Source of the DNA: an uncultured Hyphomicrobiales bacterium
Lineage (GTDB): Bacteria > Pseudomonadota > Alphaproteobacteria > Rhizobiales > Beijerinckiaceae
Assembly: GCA_903932535.1 (NCBI GenBank)
Contig: CAIZGR010000864.1
Span: 1 to 38,712, forward strand
Reading direction: 5' to 3'
DNA length: 38,712 bases
Shown here: positions 8,383 to 16,521 of the stretch, piece after piece
Layout of the letters: each line of letters starts with the position of its first letter
Numbering within the stretch: position 1 is the first letter of the stretch
Position numbers and translations under genes: made by a program
The notes under the pieces: model-generated
What the model saw: only the letters and a program-made list of their open reading frames with translations
Told to the model about the DNA's origin: nothing
Database searches by the model: none

Positions 8383-9380
8383 TCATCAGCAAGACACCCA
8401 TGCGCCTCAGTTTTGTCGGCGGAGGCAGCGACTTGCCGTCCTATTACCGGGAACACGGCGGCGCGGTGTTGAGCACATCGATCAACAAGTTCGTCTATCT
8501 GACCGTCAACAAGCGATTCGGACCAGGGTTTCGGGTCAGCTATTCGAAGACCGAGGAAACCGGCTGCGTTGCGGACATCGAGCACAAAATCGTCCGCAAT
8601 ACGCTCATGGAGCTGGGGATCGACGGCCTCGGCCCGCAGGGCGGCGTCGAGATCACCTCGATTGCGGACATCCCGTCGCGCGGCAGCGGCTTGGGCTCGT
8701 CCAGCGCGTTCACAGTCGGACTGTTGCACGCGCTCCACGCCTATCTGGGCCGCTATCGTCCGAAGATGGACCTGGCGGCCGAGGCCTGCGCGATCGAGAT
8801 CGAGCGTTGCGGCGAACCGATCGGCAAGCAGGACCAGTACGCCTCCGCCAATGGCGGCTTGAACATCATCACCTTCAATCCCGACGACAGCGTCGGAATC
8901 GAGCCCGTCATCGCCAAGCCGGAGGTGATCGAGACGATCGAATCGGAGCTGCTGATGTTCCATACCGGCGTCGCCCGATCGGCGTCGGATCTTCTCAAGG
9001 TGCAGTCCGAGGCGGTTTCCGCCGACAGGAACAAACAGAAGGCGCTCGCCCGGATGGTCGGGATGGTCTACACGCTGCGCGACGGCATCGCCTCGGGCGA
9101 CGCGAGCATCGTGGGCGACATCCTCCACGAAAGCTGGCTCTTGAAGAAGAGTTTGAGCGGCAGCGTCAGCAACGCCCTGATCGACGATGCCTACGACGCG
9201 GGGCGAAGAGCCGGCGCACGCGGCGGCAAGCTGCTCGGCGCGGGCGGCGGCGGTTTCCTGGTCTTCTCGGCGCCGCAGGAGCGGCATGAAGCCGTCATCG
9301 CGAGTCTGGCGCCGCTCGCCCACGTCGACTTCAAGTTCGACAAACTCGGTGCTTCAATCGTATTCTATCAGCCGGCCTGA
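8379..9380 (+). CDS. hddA: GHMP kinase, D-glycero-D-manno-heptose 7-phosphate kinase-like
   Basis: GHMP-family small-molecule kinase of 333 residues. In the GDP-heptose route HddA phosphorylates D-glycero-alpha-D-manno-heptose 7-phosphate at C1. The N-terminus reads TPMRLSFVGGGSDLPSYY, typical of HddA-like kinases, and the phosphate-binding loop SRGSGLGSSSA spans residues 100-110. A glycine-rich GAGGGGFLVF closes the C-terminal domain. The ATG shares four bases (ATGA) with the stop of the upstream fusion gene, implying translational coupling. Its predicted product is the substrate of the GmhB-like domain encoded just upstream, which supports the assignment. A fucose/galactose-type GHMP kinase is the main alternative. 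Confidence 0.85.
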   Translation: MIISKTPMRLSFVGGGSDLPSYYREHGGAVLSTSINKFVYLTVNKRFGPGFRVSYSKTEETGCVADIEHKIVRNTLMELGIDGLGPQGGVEITSIADIPSRGSGLGSSSAFTVGLLHALHAYLGRYRPKMDLAAEACAIEIERCGEPIGKQDQYASANGGLNIITFNPDDSVGIEPVIAKPEVIETIESELLMFHTGVARSASDLLKVQSEAVSADRNKQKALARMVGMVYTLRDGIASGDASIVGDILHESWLLKKSLSGSVSNALIDDAYDAGRRAGARGGKLLGAGGGGFLVFSAPQERHEAVIASLAPLAHVDFKFDKLGASIVFYQPA

Positions 9381-9447
9381 CTGCCGACCGGCCCGCTTGC
9401 CCGCCCGGCCAGTTCCGCGATCAAGGCGCGTGGGATTTTGAGCGCGT

Positions 9448-9461
9448 AGGAGATCTGTTTG
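9448..9461 (+). promoter_or_regulatory. Strong ribosome binding site and TTG start for the ancestral gmhA frame
   Basis: AGGAGA (9448-9453) lies five bases before TTG (9459-9461), which is in frame with the downstream isomerase. Translation from here reads eight residues (MKYFPEKL) and then hits TAA at 9483. The site matters because it shows where the intact gene would start, whereas ATG 9579 has no comparable Shine-Dalgarno sequence. Confidence 0.6.
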
Positions 9462-9578
9462 AAATATTTCCCCGAGAAGCTCTAAGATCATATCGGCGTC
9501 TATCTCGATGGCTATTTCGACCTGCTTCGGTCGGCCCTCGTCGGGATCGACCGCGAACAGCTGCAGGTTGCGGCGGAC

Positions 9579-10085
9579 ATGATCGCCGAGACGGTCGCTC
9601 GCGACGGCATGATCTTTTCCTGCGGGAACGGCGGCTCCGCGGCGATCGCAAACCATCTGGCCTGCGACTGCCTGAAGGGCGCGCGCAACCGCTCGACGAT
9701 TCGGCCGCGCGTCACGAGCCTTTCGGCGACGGTCGAAGTGATGACGGCGATCGCCAACGACCTCGGCTACGACGAGGTGTTCGCCTACCAACTGTCGTCG
9801 CTGGCGAGGCCCGGCGACACGCTCGTCGCGATCAGTTCCTCCGGAGAGTCGCCGAACATCGTCAAGGCCGTCGACTGGGCCAGGAGGCATGGCGTGCGCA
9901 CCATCGCGATGACCGGATTCCATGGCGGCAAGGCGATGGATATGGCCGACGTCAGTCTGCACGTCGAGGCGCACAACTACGGCGTCGTCGAAGACGCCCA
10001 TCAGGCGCTGATGCACACTTTGGCGCAATACGTCCGCCACCGCCATCTGGAAGAGCCGGAACTGATCGGCACGCACAAGTTCTGA
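9579..10085 (+). CDS. gmhA: SIS-domain phosphoheptose isomerase-like protein, N-terminus cut by an in-frame TAA
   Basis: GmhA isomerises sedoheptulose 7-phosphate to D-glycero-D-manno-heptose 7-phosphate, the first committed heptose step. The SIS core is clear: FSCGNGGSAAIANHLACD, then SSSGESPNIVKAVDWA, and a C-terminal VEDAHQALMHTLAQYV helix carrying the family histidine. The 168-residue product from ATG 9579 is shorter than usual. The same frame upstream encodes a plausible N-terminal helix (DHIGVYLDGYFDLLRSALVG, 9486-9545) and a good ribosome binding site with TTG at 9459, but TAA at 9483 interrupts it. No ATG, GTG or TTG lies between 9483 and 9579. Either the gene is damaged, or it starts late, or the TAA is a base error. 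It completes the cassette made by hddA and the fusion gene. Confidence 0.72.
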   Translation: MIAETVARDGMIFSCGNGGSAAIANHLACDCLKGARNRSTIRPRVTSLSATVEVMTAIANDLGYDEVFAYQLSSLARPGDTLVAISSSGESPNIVKAVDWARRHGVRTIAMTGFHGGKAMDMADVSLHVEAHNYGVVEDAHQALMHTLAQYVRHRHLEEPELIGTHKF

Positions 10086-10157
10086 GGTCGGTCGAGGCGG
10101 GTTCGTCCGCCTTTCCCGAAGGACACATCGGCTCGGTTCGATCGGCCTGCCGCGCGA

Positions 10158-10535
10158 TTGCCTGGAGCGCCGGAGCATCGGCCGCTCGCCGTCTTCGGAT
10201 GGATCGGCCTCAAACTCGGGTTGACCGCCGCTGGCGGACCCGCGCCCGATCCCTACCCGCTCCCGTTCCTTGCGCTGACCGTCTCGGTTGGCGGACTCCT
10301 CCTCGCCGCCATGATTCGGATCGCCCAGAGGCGCGACGGCGAGCTTGCGACCCTGCGCGACCAACTGACCCTCGAACTCTCGCTTCTGGGCGGACAGAAG
10401 ACGGCCAAGGTCATCGCGCTGCTCGAAGCGTTCCGCCGCAGTTTACCGGACGCCGACGCCATTGGCGTCGGCGGCGTTTCCGGTCACCCGCCGGGCGCCG
10501 CCTGCACGAGTCCACGCTCCCAGCTTCGCGCGTAG
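10158..10535 (+). CDS. Short DUF1003-like membrane protein, possibly truncated
   Basis: Predicted 125-residue protein with two hydrophobic segments (about residues 10-25 and 36-53) separated by APDPYPLPFLAL, then a charged helix starting IAQRRDGELATLRDQL. This order resembles the C-terminal half of DUF1003 proteins, where a DPYPF turn sits between two membrane helices and is followed by a basic amphipathic helix. Full DUF1003 proteins are longer at the N-terminus, so this may be a short version or a remnant. The TTG at 10158 is the only start in frame after the gmhA stop and lacks a clear ribosome binding site. The 3' end overlaps the convergent kinase gene by 52 bases. Function is unknown. 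Confidence 0.5.
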   Translation: MPGAPEHRPLAVFGWIGLKLGLTAAGGPAPDPYPLPFLALTVSVGGLLLAAMIRIAQRRDGELATLRDQLTLELSLLGGQKTAKVIALLEAFRRSLPDADAIGVGGVSGHPPGAACTSPRSQLRA

Positions 10536-11866
10536 TCCGCGAGGCCGGGGATATTCCAGGGCGACGCGGGCGCGAGCCTCGGCGGGTCCCGCGGCTCGCC
10601 CCAGCGGGCGAGCATCGCCGCTCCTGCGGCGGCGCCCGAAGCCGAAGCTGCGAGCGCCGGCCTGCCCGGCATGAGGGCGGCGAGCACCCCGGCAAAGGCC
10701 GGCGTCCGGTTGAAGCCGCCCTCGACGACGATGTCGCCCGGCGCGTCGAACAGTTTCAGCATGTGGGCGGTCATCAGCGCGGAATAGACGGTCGCGAGCG
10801 CGGCGCGCGCAGGCGGCGTCGCCGGCGCCGCGCCCTCGATCCAGCCCTTGCGCCCGGCGTAGGGGCCGCCCAGATCCGAGAAGGCGGGCATCGCCATGAC
10901 GCCCGCGGCGACGATGGCCGCAACGTCCGCTTCGCCCGCCTCGGCGGGGGACTCCCCGGCGAGCGCGGCGAATTCCCGGCCGCCCATCAGGCGCGCCGTC
11001 GGCACCGGACGTCCCAGAATGTCGACGTTGGCGAGCATGTCGGCTTTCGGGTCGAGCCGGCCCGTTCCGCCGACCGCCATGATGATCACCCAGGTTCCGG
11101 TCGACACGACCGTGAACGGATCGCGCCGGGAGGCGATATAGGGAACGAGGGCGGCGTTCGAGTCGTGGGCGCCGCAGACGACGCGAACGGACGGCGAAAG
11201 CCCGGTCGCCGCGGCCACCTCGGGCTTCAGGGTCCCGAGCGTTTCCCATGCGTTGCGCAACGGCGGAAAGAGGCGCGTCCATCCCGCCCGCTCGACGAGG
11301 CTCGAGAGGCGGCCCTCATACGGCCGCCAAAGGTCGGTGTGCGCGCCCATCGCCGTGCACTCGAGCGCAAGCACGCCGCTCAGACGCCAGGACCAGTATT
11401 GCGCGTAGCCGAGGATGGCGCGGGCGCGGGCAAAATCCTCGGGGAAGGTCCGCTCCAGATAGAAAACCTGCCGGCCCACGTTGAGGCCTCGCGGAAGACG
11501 AGGCGAAAAGCTCTCCTCGAACGGCGGCCGCCGCGCGTCGTATTCGGCGTCGACCGATGAAAATCCGTCGAACTCGAAGTCCATCGCCGGCAAAGCGTCG
11601 CCATCCTCGGCGACGAGAACGCCGGAACCGCCATGCGCGGAAACCGAAATCGCCCCGATCGGCGTCGTCGCGCCGAGGTCCTTCAAAGAGGTCAGCAGAA
11701 ATCTCCAGGCGCGCTCGGTGTCGAGCCTGAGATAGGGCCAGCGCTCGTCCGGCGGCAGCGGCGCGTTGGGCTGGGATCGTTCGGCGACGACTCGTCCGTC
11801 GCGGTCGAAGACGATGAGCTTGACGTTCGTCTTGCCCACGTCGAACACCGCGACGCCGTCGCCCAT
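10484..11866 (-). CDS. FGGY-family carbohydrate kinase
   Basis: Two-domain ASKHA-fold sugar kinase of 460 residues that phosphorylates a pentose, hexose or polyol with ATP. The N-terminal phosphate-1 loop reads VFDVGKTNVKLIVFD. The second half shows CGAHDSNAALVPY and VVSTGTWVIIM, an ATP-binding segment typical of rhamnulokinase/fuculokinase-like members, and a late GGFNRTPAFAGVLAA adenosine motif. ATG 11866 is preceded by GGGAGG at nine bases. No sugar transporter or isomerase is adjacent, so the substrate cannot be inferred; a deoxyhexulose is only a family-based guess. It converges with the DUF1003-like gene. Confidence 0.85.
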   Translation of the reverse strand: MGDGVAVFDVGKTNVKLIVFDRDGRVVAERSQPNAPLPPDERWPYLRLDTERAWRFLLTSLKDLGATTPIGAISVSAHGGSGVLVAEDGDALPAMDFEFDGFSSVDAEYDARRPPFEESFSPRLPRGLNVGRQVFYLERTFPEDFARARAILGYAQYWSWRLSGVLALECTAMGAHTDLWRPYEGRLSSLVERAGWTRLFPPLRNAWETLGTLKPEVAAATGLSPSVRVVCGAHDSNAALVPYIASRRDPFTVVSTGTWVIIMAVGGTGRLDPKADMLANVDILGRPVPTARLMGGREFAALAGESPAEAGEADVAAIVAAGVMAMPAFSDLGGPYAGRKGWIEGAAPATPPARAALATVYSALMTAHMLKLFDAPGDIVVEGGFNRTPAFAGVLAALMPGRPALAASASGAAAGAAMLARWGEPRDPPRLAPASPWNIPGLADYARSWERGLVQAAPGG

Positions 11867-12105
11867 GATATGCCGCCTCCCCGGATGCCGGAGCGGAGTC
11901 TATCCCCTTCTCCGCCGCCATGGGAAGCGAGAGCCGCTCGCCTTGCGCGACGTCAGCGCTTTTTCAGCCTTGAAGAGGAACGACTGCGGCCGACATCCAG
12001 GCGGACGCCGCGGCGCCGTCCGAGGGACGCGCACAACCGTGCGGCCACAATCTCCACATGGCCGCCGTCCGGTCGTGGCTCGTTTCGGCCTGCGTCGCCG
12101 GAGCC

Positions 12106-12546
12106 CTATTCGGCCGGCGTCGCAGAGACGGTCACGCGATCGTCAACGGGAAGCCCGAGCGAATGTTCGCGGCGCAGGAAGCGCCGGAACGCCATCCGGA
12201 TATCCCGCAAGAGCCGCCCCCACGCGCCCGGCTTCGCGAAGTGCGAGGCGAATTCGCGGTTCGTCTCGATCGGCAGCCAGTACTCGCGGCGCCAAGTCTT
12301 GTACATCGATATCAGTTCGTCTTTCTGCTCGGGATTGATCGCGAGGTTCATGCAGTTGCACTGGGCTTCGATCGTCACCCGTCCCAGCCGGTCGAACTGG
12401 AAACAGTGGCGGCTCGGGGTATGGCTCAGCCAGCCGCGGTCGAGGTCGAAGTCTTCGGGCTGGAAGCGCAGCGCATCGATCAAAGGCGCGACGTCGAGAA
12501 AACGTGACGTCCGCGCGACGGGATAGTGAAAGTCGACATTCGCCAT
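12106..12546 (-). CDS. Conserved-looking hypothetical protein, 146 residues
   Basis: I do not recognise a family. The protein is soluble, rich in Arg and aromatic residues, with no signal peptide or membrane segment. The middle contains VTIEAQCNCMNLAI, with two cysteines separated by one residue, and a following amphipathic region (ELISMYKTWRREYW). The reading frame is supported by an ATG with GGAGGA upstream at suitable spacing and by GC-rich third positions. It stands alone: a gap of about 240 bases separates it from the FGGY kinase and about 205 bases from the FUSC gene. The region upstream of its start holds two long A tracts on its own strand, unusual in this GC-rich window. Confidence 0.65.
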   Translation of the reverse strand: MANVDFHYPVARTSRFLDVAPLIDALRFQPEDFDLDRGWLSHTPSRHCFQFDRLGRVTIEAQCNCMNLAINPEQKDELISMYKTWRREYWLPIETNREFASHFAKPGAWGRLLRDIRMAFRRFLRREHSLGLPVDDRVTVSATPAE

Positions 12547-12751
12547 TAGGGTCGTCCTCCGCCTTCAAGGCCCAGCCCCTCGTTCAACGTCGTCGCACAG
12601 CGCCGGTTCCATGACGCATCGCGCTCTGATTTTTTTAGTCTCTCTCATGCGAGATTGGCTTTTTTTTGAGCGGGTCTCGCAATTCTCCACACCTCGCGGA
12701 GAGACGACCGCCGCGACGGTCGCGGGCAGGTTTTTTGCCGGGATTCCGGCG
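12547..12751. other. Intergenic region with T tracts and hairpins
   Basis: The stretch carries T runs at 12630-12636, 12660-12667 and 12731-12736 (+ strand). The first two are centred about 30.5 bases apart, near three helical turns, so the DNA may be curved. A perfect hairpin CCGCGA-CGG-TCGCGG (12711-12725) lies five bases before the third run and could act as a + strand terminator, although no + strand gene precedes it. It lies upstream of the 146-residue gene and downstream of the FUSC gene, both on the - strand. Confidence 0.4.
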
Positions 12752-14788
12752 CTACGATCCGGCCCGCTCGCGCCTTGCGGCGCTCTGATAACGCTCGGCG
12801 GCCGTGACGACCGCAAGCGCCGCCGCGGCGAGCGGGCCCGCCGGGGCAACCGCTTCATCCGCCTCGGGGGCGAGCAGTCTCTCGAGCCCGGCGCGCGCCC
12901 CGGCGTCCGGCGCCGGCAAGCCTGCCCGGATGTCGAGCCGCGCCGCGGAGAGCTGCGCGATGAACCCATGCGCCGCCATCAAGAGCGCCGCCATCTCCTC
13001 GAGGCCCTTGCGCGCCGCCGTCGGCTCGGCGCTCATCCGGCCTGCGGAGTCGGAAAGCGCCGCGATCGCCTCGATGACGTTCTTGCGGGCGAGCCGGTAT
13101 TCCTGCGCGGATGCGTCCGCGTTCAGCGCGACGCCGGAAAAGGCGGCGAGCCGGGCCTGAAGGCGGCGAGCGATGCCCGGCGCGTCGGAAAACTCCCAGT
13201 GGGGCCAGACAAAGCTGAACAGATGCGCGATCGCCGCGCCGATCAGCGTGTCGGCGAGGCGCGCGAGCACGGGCGCGGGCAAATCCGGCTGAATGAGATG
13301 CAGCGAGACAAGCGCCATGACGGACGCCCCGACCGACGAAAGGCGATAATTCAGGCGCAGGAAGCTGTGAATGACGACGACCGCGAGGCCTTGCGCCACG
13401 ACCAGCGCGCGCGCGGGCAGCCATGCGACCAGCCCGGCCGCGATGACGCAGCCGATCAGCGTTCCAATGACCCGATCGTCGCGCCGCGCCTTCGTCAGGC
13501 CGAAGTTGGATCGCATCACCACCGCGATGGTGAGCAGCACCCAGTTGCCATGCCCCGAGTCGTCGAGAACCTGCGCGACGACCGCGCCCGCCATCATCGC
13601 GAGCGCGAGGCGGACCGAATAGCGAAGGACCGGCGAGGCGATCCGGAAATGCTGCCCCACGGCCGCCCAGGCGTAGGAGCGCTTGGGAATAAACGCCTTC
13701 AGGTCGACGCCTTCGATCGCGGCTTCGGCCGCCCGGTCGTCCGACAGCGCCTGTTCGAGCCGGCGGATGTGGCCGAGCGCGACCACCAGACGACCCGTGG
13801 CGGCGGTCAGGGCCGTCCCCGCCGTATCCGTTTCGCCCTGCTCGGCGGCCTCTCGCGACAGGGCGTCGATTGCGACCTGATGATCCGGCGGAAGGGTCGG
13901 CCGGTCGGTCGTCAGGATTTCGAGGCTCAGATGATCGAGGTCGAGGGCGCCGACGCGCAGCGCCGCGCCGATGTGCTGGAGGAGCGCGGTCGACGACGGC
14001 GCGCCGCGGACTTTCGTCACGTCGCTCTGGGCGGCGACGAGCGCGTCGAAGGCGTCGAGCAGAATGCCGATCGTGGCGGCGAGCCGCATGCGCTCGGACC
14101 CCGGCGCGGGCCGATCGAGCAGGAGCGCTCGCGCGGACTGAAGCTGCTCCGACAGCGCGGCCTGCTGGCGGATCGCCGATCCGTAGGCCTGCTCGAAGTC
14201 CGTCTCCGGGTCGAAGACCGCGGCGACGGCGCGCAGATAGAGAGACAGCTCGCGAATCGTCTCGCTGGCCAAGAGCCGCCGCGCGCTGGCGTCGGTGACG
14301 ATCGTGGCGAGCAGCGCGAACGCGATGTAGGCGAGGCCGCCGAGGGCGAAAAGCGCTTCGATTTTCAGCGCGACCGCGTAGGACTCGCGCGGAAAGCCGA
14401 GCACGAACACCATCGGGATCAACGCCTGCATGCCGAGCGCGATGGCCCAGCGGCCCCAGCCCGTGATCATGCCGGCGGCGAAGGCGATGACCCCGATGGT
14501 GGCGAGCGCGGCCGGCGGCCAGGGCAGCGCGAGCTGGATCGCGGAGGTCGAGATGAGCGCAAGGGCGAACCCGAACGCCAGCGTCCGCGCCTTTTCGCGC
14601 CACGGCGCGGGCAGATCGGAGATGCTGGCCGATATGGCGCCCAGCGTCGCAGGCTGGCCGGCCGCGAATCCGAAGATCGCCGAGGCGCCGAGCGCGATCG
14701 TCAGAACGCCGGCGCCGACGCTGACGCCGTTGACGATGTGCTGGCCGACCAGCATCCGGGTGAAGTCGGGCCGACGCCAGCGGGCCAC
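12752..14788 (-). CDS. FUSC-family inner membrane protein (YccS/aromatic acid exporter-like)
   Basis: Large inner-membrane protein of 678 residues in the fusaric-acid-resistance/YccS superfamily. Two blocks of hydrophobic helices (about residues 20-165 and 375-505) are separated by a soluble helical region that includes FDPETDFEQAYGSAIR, the two-half layout of FUSC proteins. Family members export aromatic acids or are of unknown role; the HlyD-type adaptor and small DUF1656 partner often found beside exporters are absent here, so an efflux function is not assured. The start is GTG 14788; an ATG at 14755 is an alternative, and neither has a strong ribosome binding site. It is divergent from the SCO gene. 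Confidence 0.8.
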   Translation of the reverse strand: MARWRRPDFTRMLVGQHIVNGVSVGAGVLTIALGASAIFGFAAGQPATLGAISASISDLPAPWREKARTLAFGFALALISTSAIQLALPWPPAALATIGVIAFAAGMITGWGRWAIALGMQALIPMVFVLGFPRESYAVALKIEALFALGGLAYIAFALLATIVTDASARRLLASETIRELSLYLRAVAAVFDPETDFEQAYGSAIRQQAALSEQLQSARALLLDRPAPGSERMRLAATIGILLDAFDALVAAQSDVTKVRGAPSSTALLQHIGAALRVGALDLDHLSLEILTTDRPTLPPDHQVAIDALSREAAEQGETDTAGTALTAATGRLVVALGHIRRLEQALSDDRAAEAAIEGVDLKAFIPKRSYAWAAVGQHFRIASPVLRYSVRLALAMMAGAVVAQVLDDSGHGNWVLLTIAVVMRSNFGLTKARRDDRVIGTLIGCVIAAGLVAWLPARALVVAQGLAVVVIHSFLRLNYRLSSVGASVMALVSLHLIQPDLPAPVLARLADTLIGAAIAHLFSFVWPHWEFSDAPGIARRLQARLAAFSGVALNADASAQEYRLARKNVIEAIAALSDSAGRMSAEPTAARKGLEEMAALLMAAHGFIAQLSAARLDIRAGLPAPDAGARAGLERLLAPEADEAVAPAGPLAAAALAVVTAAERYQSAARRERAGS

Positions 14789-15093
14789 GGGCGCGCCGTC
14801 TCAGCTTCGCCGGGCGCCGCGCGGCGCTTCGACCGCCGGCGCGGCTGGCGGGCGCGCGGCGGGCAAGGCGGCGCGGAAGTCGGCGATCGGGTTGGCCCTG
14901 CGCACGGTCGACTCCAAACTGGCGGCGGTCGCCCGGCCGGCCGCCCCTCCGATTCCCGACGTGGGGCGGATGAAACTCGCTCAGGTCTTGGCGCCGCGCT
15001 CAGGCAGGGTCAATAAGGACGCGGCGCGTCCGCCGGTTCACCGCCCTCGAGGCGGAAGCTGCTTCGCGCCGAGGCAGATCGGACGGAGACGAC
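14789..15093. other. Intergenic region between divergent FUSC and SCO genes
   Basis: This stretch of 305 very GC-rich bases shows no gene I can support. A - strand frame at 14801-14980 has coding-like composition (Ala/Pro/Arg-rich) but no good start or recognisable motif. Promoters for both neighbours are expected here, but no clear hexamers stand out. Confidence 0.4.
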
Positions 15094-15705
15094 ATGCGTC
15101 AGCCAAAACCCGAGAACGACCGGCGGCCGAACGGCTTCTTCATCCGCGTCGCCGCGACGGCGAGCGCGGTTCTCGTCCTCGCGTTCATCGCCCTCTGGCT
15201 GACGCTGCCCTCGCCTCGGAACGCCGGCGAGTCCCTGATCGGCGGCCCGTTCGCGCTTCGGGACGGCGACGGCCGGACGATCACCGGCGAGAGCGTCCGC
15301 GGCCGGCCCTTCCTGGTCTATTTCGGCTACACCCACTGCCCCGACGTGTGCCCGACCGAGCTCGCCCGCGTCGCCGACGCGCTCGCCAAAATGGGGGACA
15401 AGGCGATCCCGGCGCTGTTCGTCACCGTCGATCCGGAGCGGGACACGCCGAAGGTCATGCAGGACTACGCCTCGAGCTTCGGGCCTTCGATCATCGGGCT
15501 TTCCGGCAGTCCGCAGGCGATCGGCGCGGTCGAGAAGGCCTTTCGGGTGTTTGCGCGCAAAGGCCCGATCCAGTCCGACGGAGGCTATTCCATGGATCAC
15601 AGCTCGATCGTCTACGTCATGAGCAAGACCGGCGGCTTCGTGGGGGCGCTGAACCTCGACCGCCCGCCCGAGGAGACCGCCCGGGAGCTGGAGCGTTACC
15701 TCTGA
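15094..15705 (+). CDS. SCO1/SenC family copper chaperone
   Basis: Membrane-anchored thioredoxin-fold protein of 203 residues that delivers copper to the CuA site of cytochrome c oxidase or acts as a periplasmic thiol reductant. One N-terminal membrane helix (about residues 18-37) leaves the domain in the periplasm. The copper ligands are Cys82 and Cys86 in HCPDVCP and His169 in SMDHSS. VTVDPERDTP is a further SCO hallmark. ATG 15094 has GGAG at a five-base spacing. No cytochrome oxidase genes are nearby; the next gene, leuD, follows after about 95 bases and is unrelated in function. Confidence 0.93.
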   Translation: MRQPKPENDRRPNGFFIRVAATASAVLVLAFIALWLTLPSPRNAGESLIGGPFALRDGDGRTITGESVRGRPFLVYFGYTHCPDVCPTELARVADALAKMGDKAIPALFVTVDPERDTPKVMQDYASSFGPSIIGLSGSPQAIGAVEKAFRVFARKGPIQSDGGYSMDHSSIVYVMSKTGGFVGALNLDRPPEETARELERYL

Positions 15706-15799
15706 CCCCGGTTTGCCGCCGCGCGGTTGATTTGCTAGAGCGACCGCCGATGAGCGACGCCGGCCGGCGCCGACGCTCGAGCCGCGAGGCGTTTGACGA

Positions 15800-16405
15800 A
15801 TGGACACGTTCACCACCCTGACCGGAGTGGCGGCTCCGTTGCCGATCGACAATATCGACACGGACATGATCATCCCGAAGCAATATCTGAAGACGATCAA
15901 GCGGACCGGCCTCGGCGCCGGGCTGTTCTCGGAGCTGCGCTACCGCGACGACGGCTCGGAGAACCCCGACTTCGTGCTCAACAAGCCGCAGTACCGCAAG
16001 GCGGCCATTATCGTGGCGGGCGACAATTTCGGCTGCGGCTCGTCGCGCGAGCACGCGCCGTGGGCGCTGCTCGACTTCGGCGTCCGCTGCGTCATTTCCA
16101 CAGATTTCGCCGATATCTTCTACAACAACTGCTTCAAGAACGGCATCCTGCCGATCAAGGTTTCGCGGGAAGACCTCGCCGAGCTCATGGACGACGCCGA
16201 GCGCGGCGCGAACGCGACGCTCTCCATCGACCTTCCGGCGCAGGAGATCCGCGGCCCGGACGGCGGCGTCGTCCGGTTCGAAATCGATCCGTTCCGCAAG
16301 CAGTGCCTGATCGAGGGCCTCGACGACATCGGGCTGACCATGGTCGAAGCGCCCGCGATCGCGTCCTTCGAAGAAAAATCCGCCGTGGCCCGGCCGTGGC
16401 TGTGA
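15800..16405 (+). CDS. leuD: 3-isopropylmalate dehydratase small subunit
   Basis: Small (swivel-domain) subunit of isopropylmalate isomerase, which with LeuC converts 2- to 3-isopropylmalate in leucine synthesis. The 201-residue length is standard. Diagnostic segments are [15 protein letters not shown] near the N-terminus, the substrate-specificity loop [17 protein letters not shown], and [11 protein letters not shown]. The Fe-S cluster belongs to LeuC, which is not in this window; leuB, often the next gene in alphaproteobacteria, is also absent. The ATG at 15800 has a GAGG at relaxed spacing. A very strong hairpin follows the stop codon. Confidence 0.96.
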   Translation: MDTFTTLTGVAAPLPIDNIDTDMIIPKQYLKTIKRTGLGAGLFSELRYRDDGSENPDFVLNKPQYRKAAIIVAGDNFGCGSSREHAPWALLDFGVRCVISTDFADIFYNNCFKNGILPIKVSREDLAELMDDAERGANATLSIDLPAQEIRGPDGGVVRFEIDPFRKQCLIEGLDDIGLTMVEAPAIASFEEKSAVARPWL

Positions 16406-16417
16406 TCGCTTGATCGG

Positions 16418-16453
16418 GGCCGGTCCATGCGCCCTCGGGCGCCTGGGCCGGCC
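16418..16453 (+). terminator. Long hairpin after leuD
   Basis: Bases 16418-16434 pair with 16437-16453: 16 of 17 positions pair, one of them a T-G wobble, with a single T-C mismatch (16428 opposite 16443) and a tiny TC apex. It begins 12 bases after the leuD stop. There is no U tract, so it may be a 3'-end stabiliser or a Rho-linked terminator rather than a classical intrinsic one. Confidence 0.5.
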
Positions 16454-16521
16454 GAGGCTGGCGTTTGGCGGCGCGTCCTCGTAAAGTCCGGTCGAGACAC
16501 GGAGGGGACGCGAAGAGTGCG

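Noticed and set aside
9508-9510. ATG at 9508 as an alternative gmhA start
   Set aside because: It is in another frame from the SIS domain, so it cannot initiate the isomerase.
14801-14980. Possible small - strand gene between FUSC and SCO
   Set aside because: Ala/Pro/Arg-rich translation with a stop near its expected start, only a GTG inside, and no ribosome binding site or motif.
12611-15016. An 801-codon + strand frame antisense to the FUSC gene
   Set aside because: Arg/Glu-rich low-complexity translation without any domain; the - strand frame has membrane helices in the right FUSC pattern.
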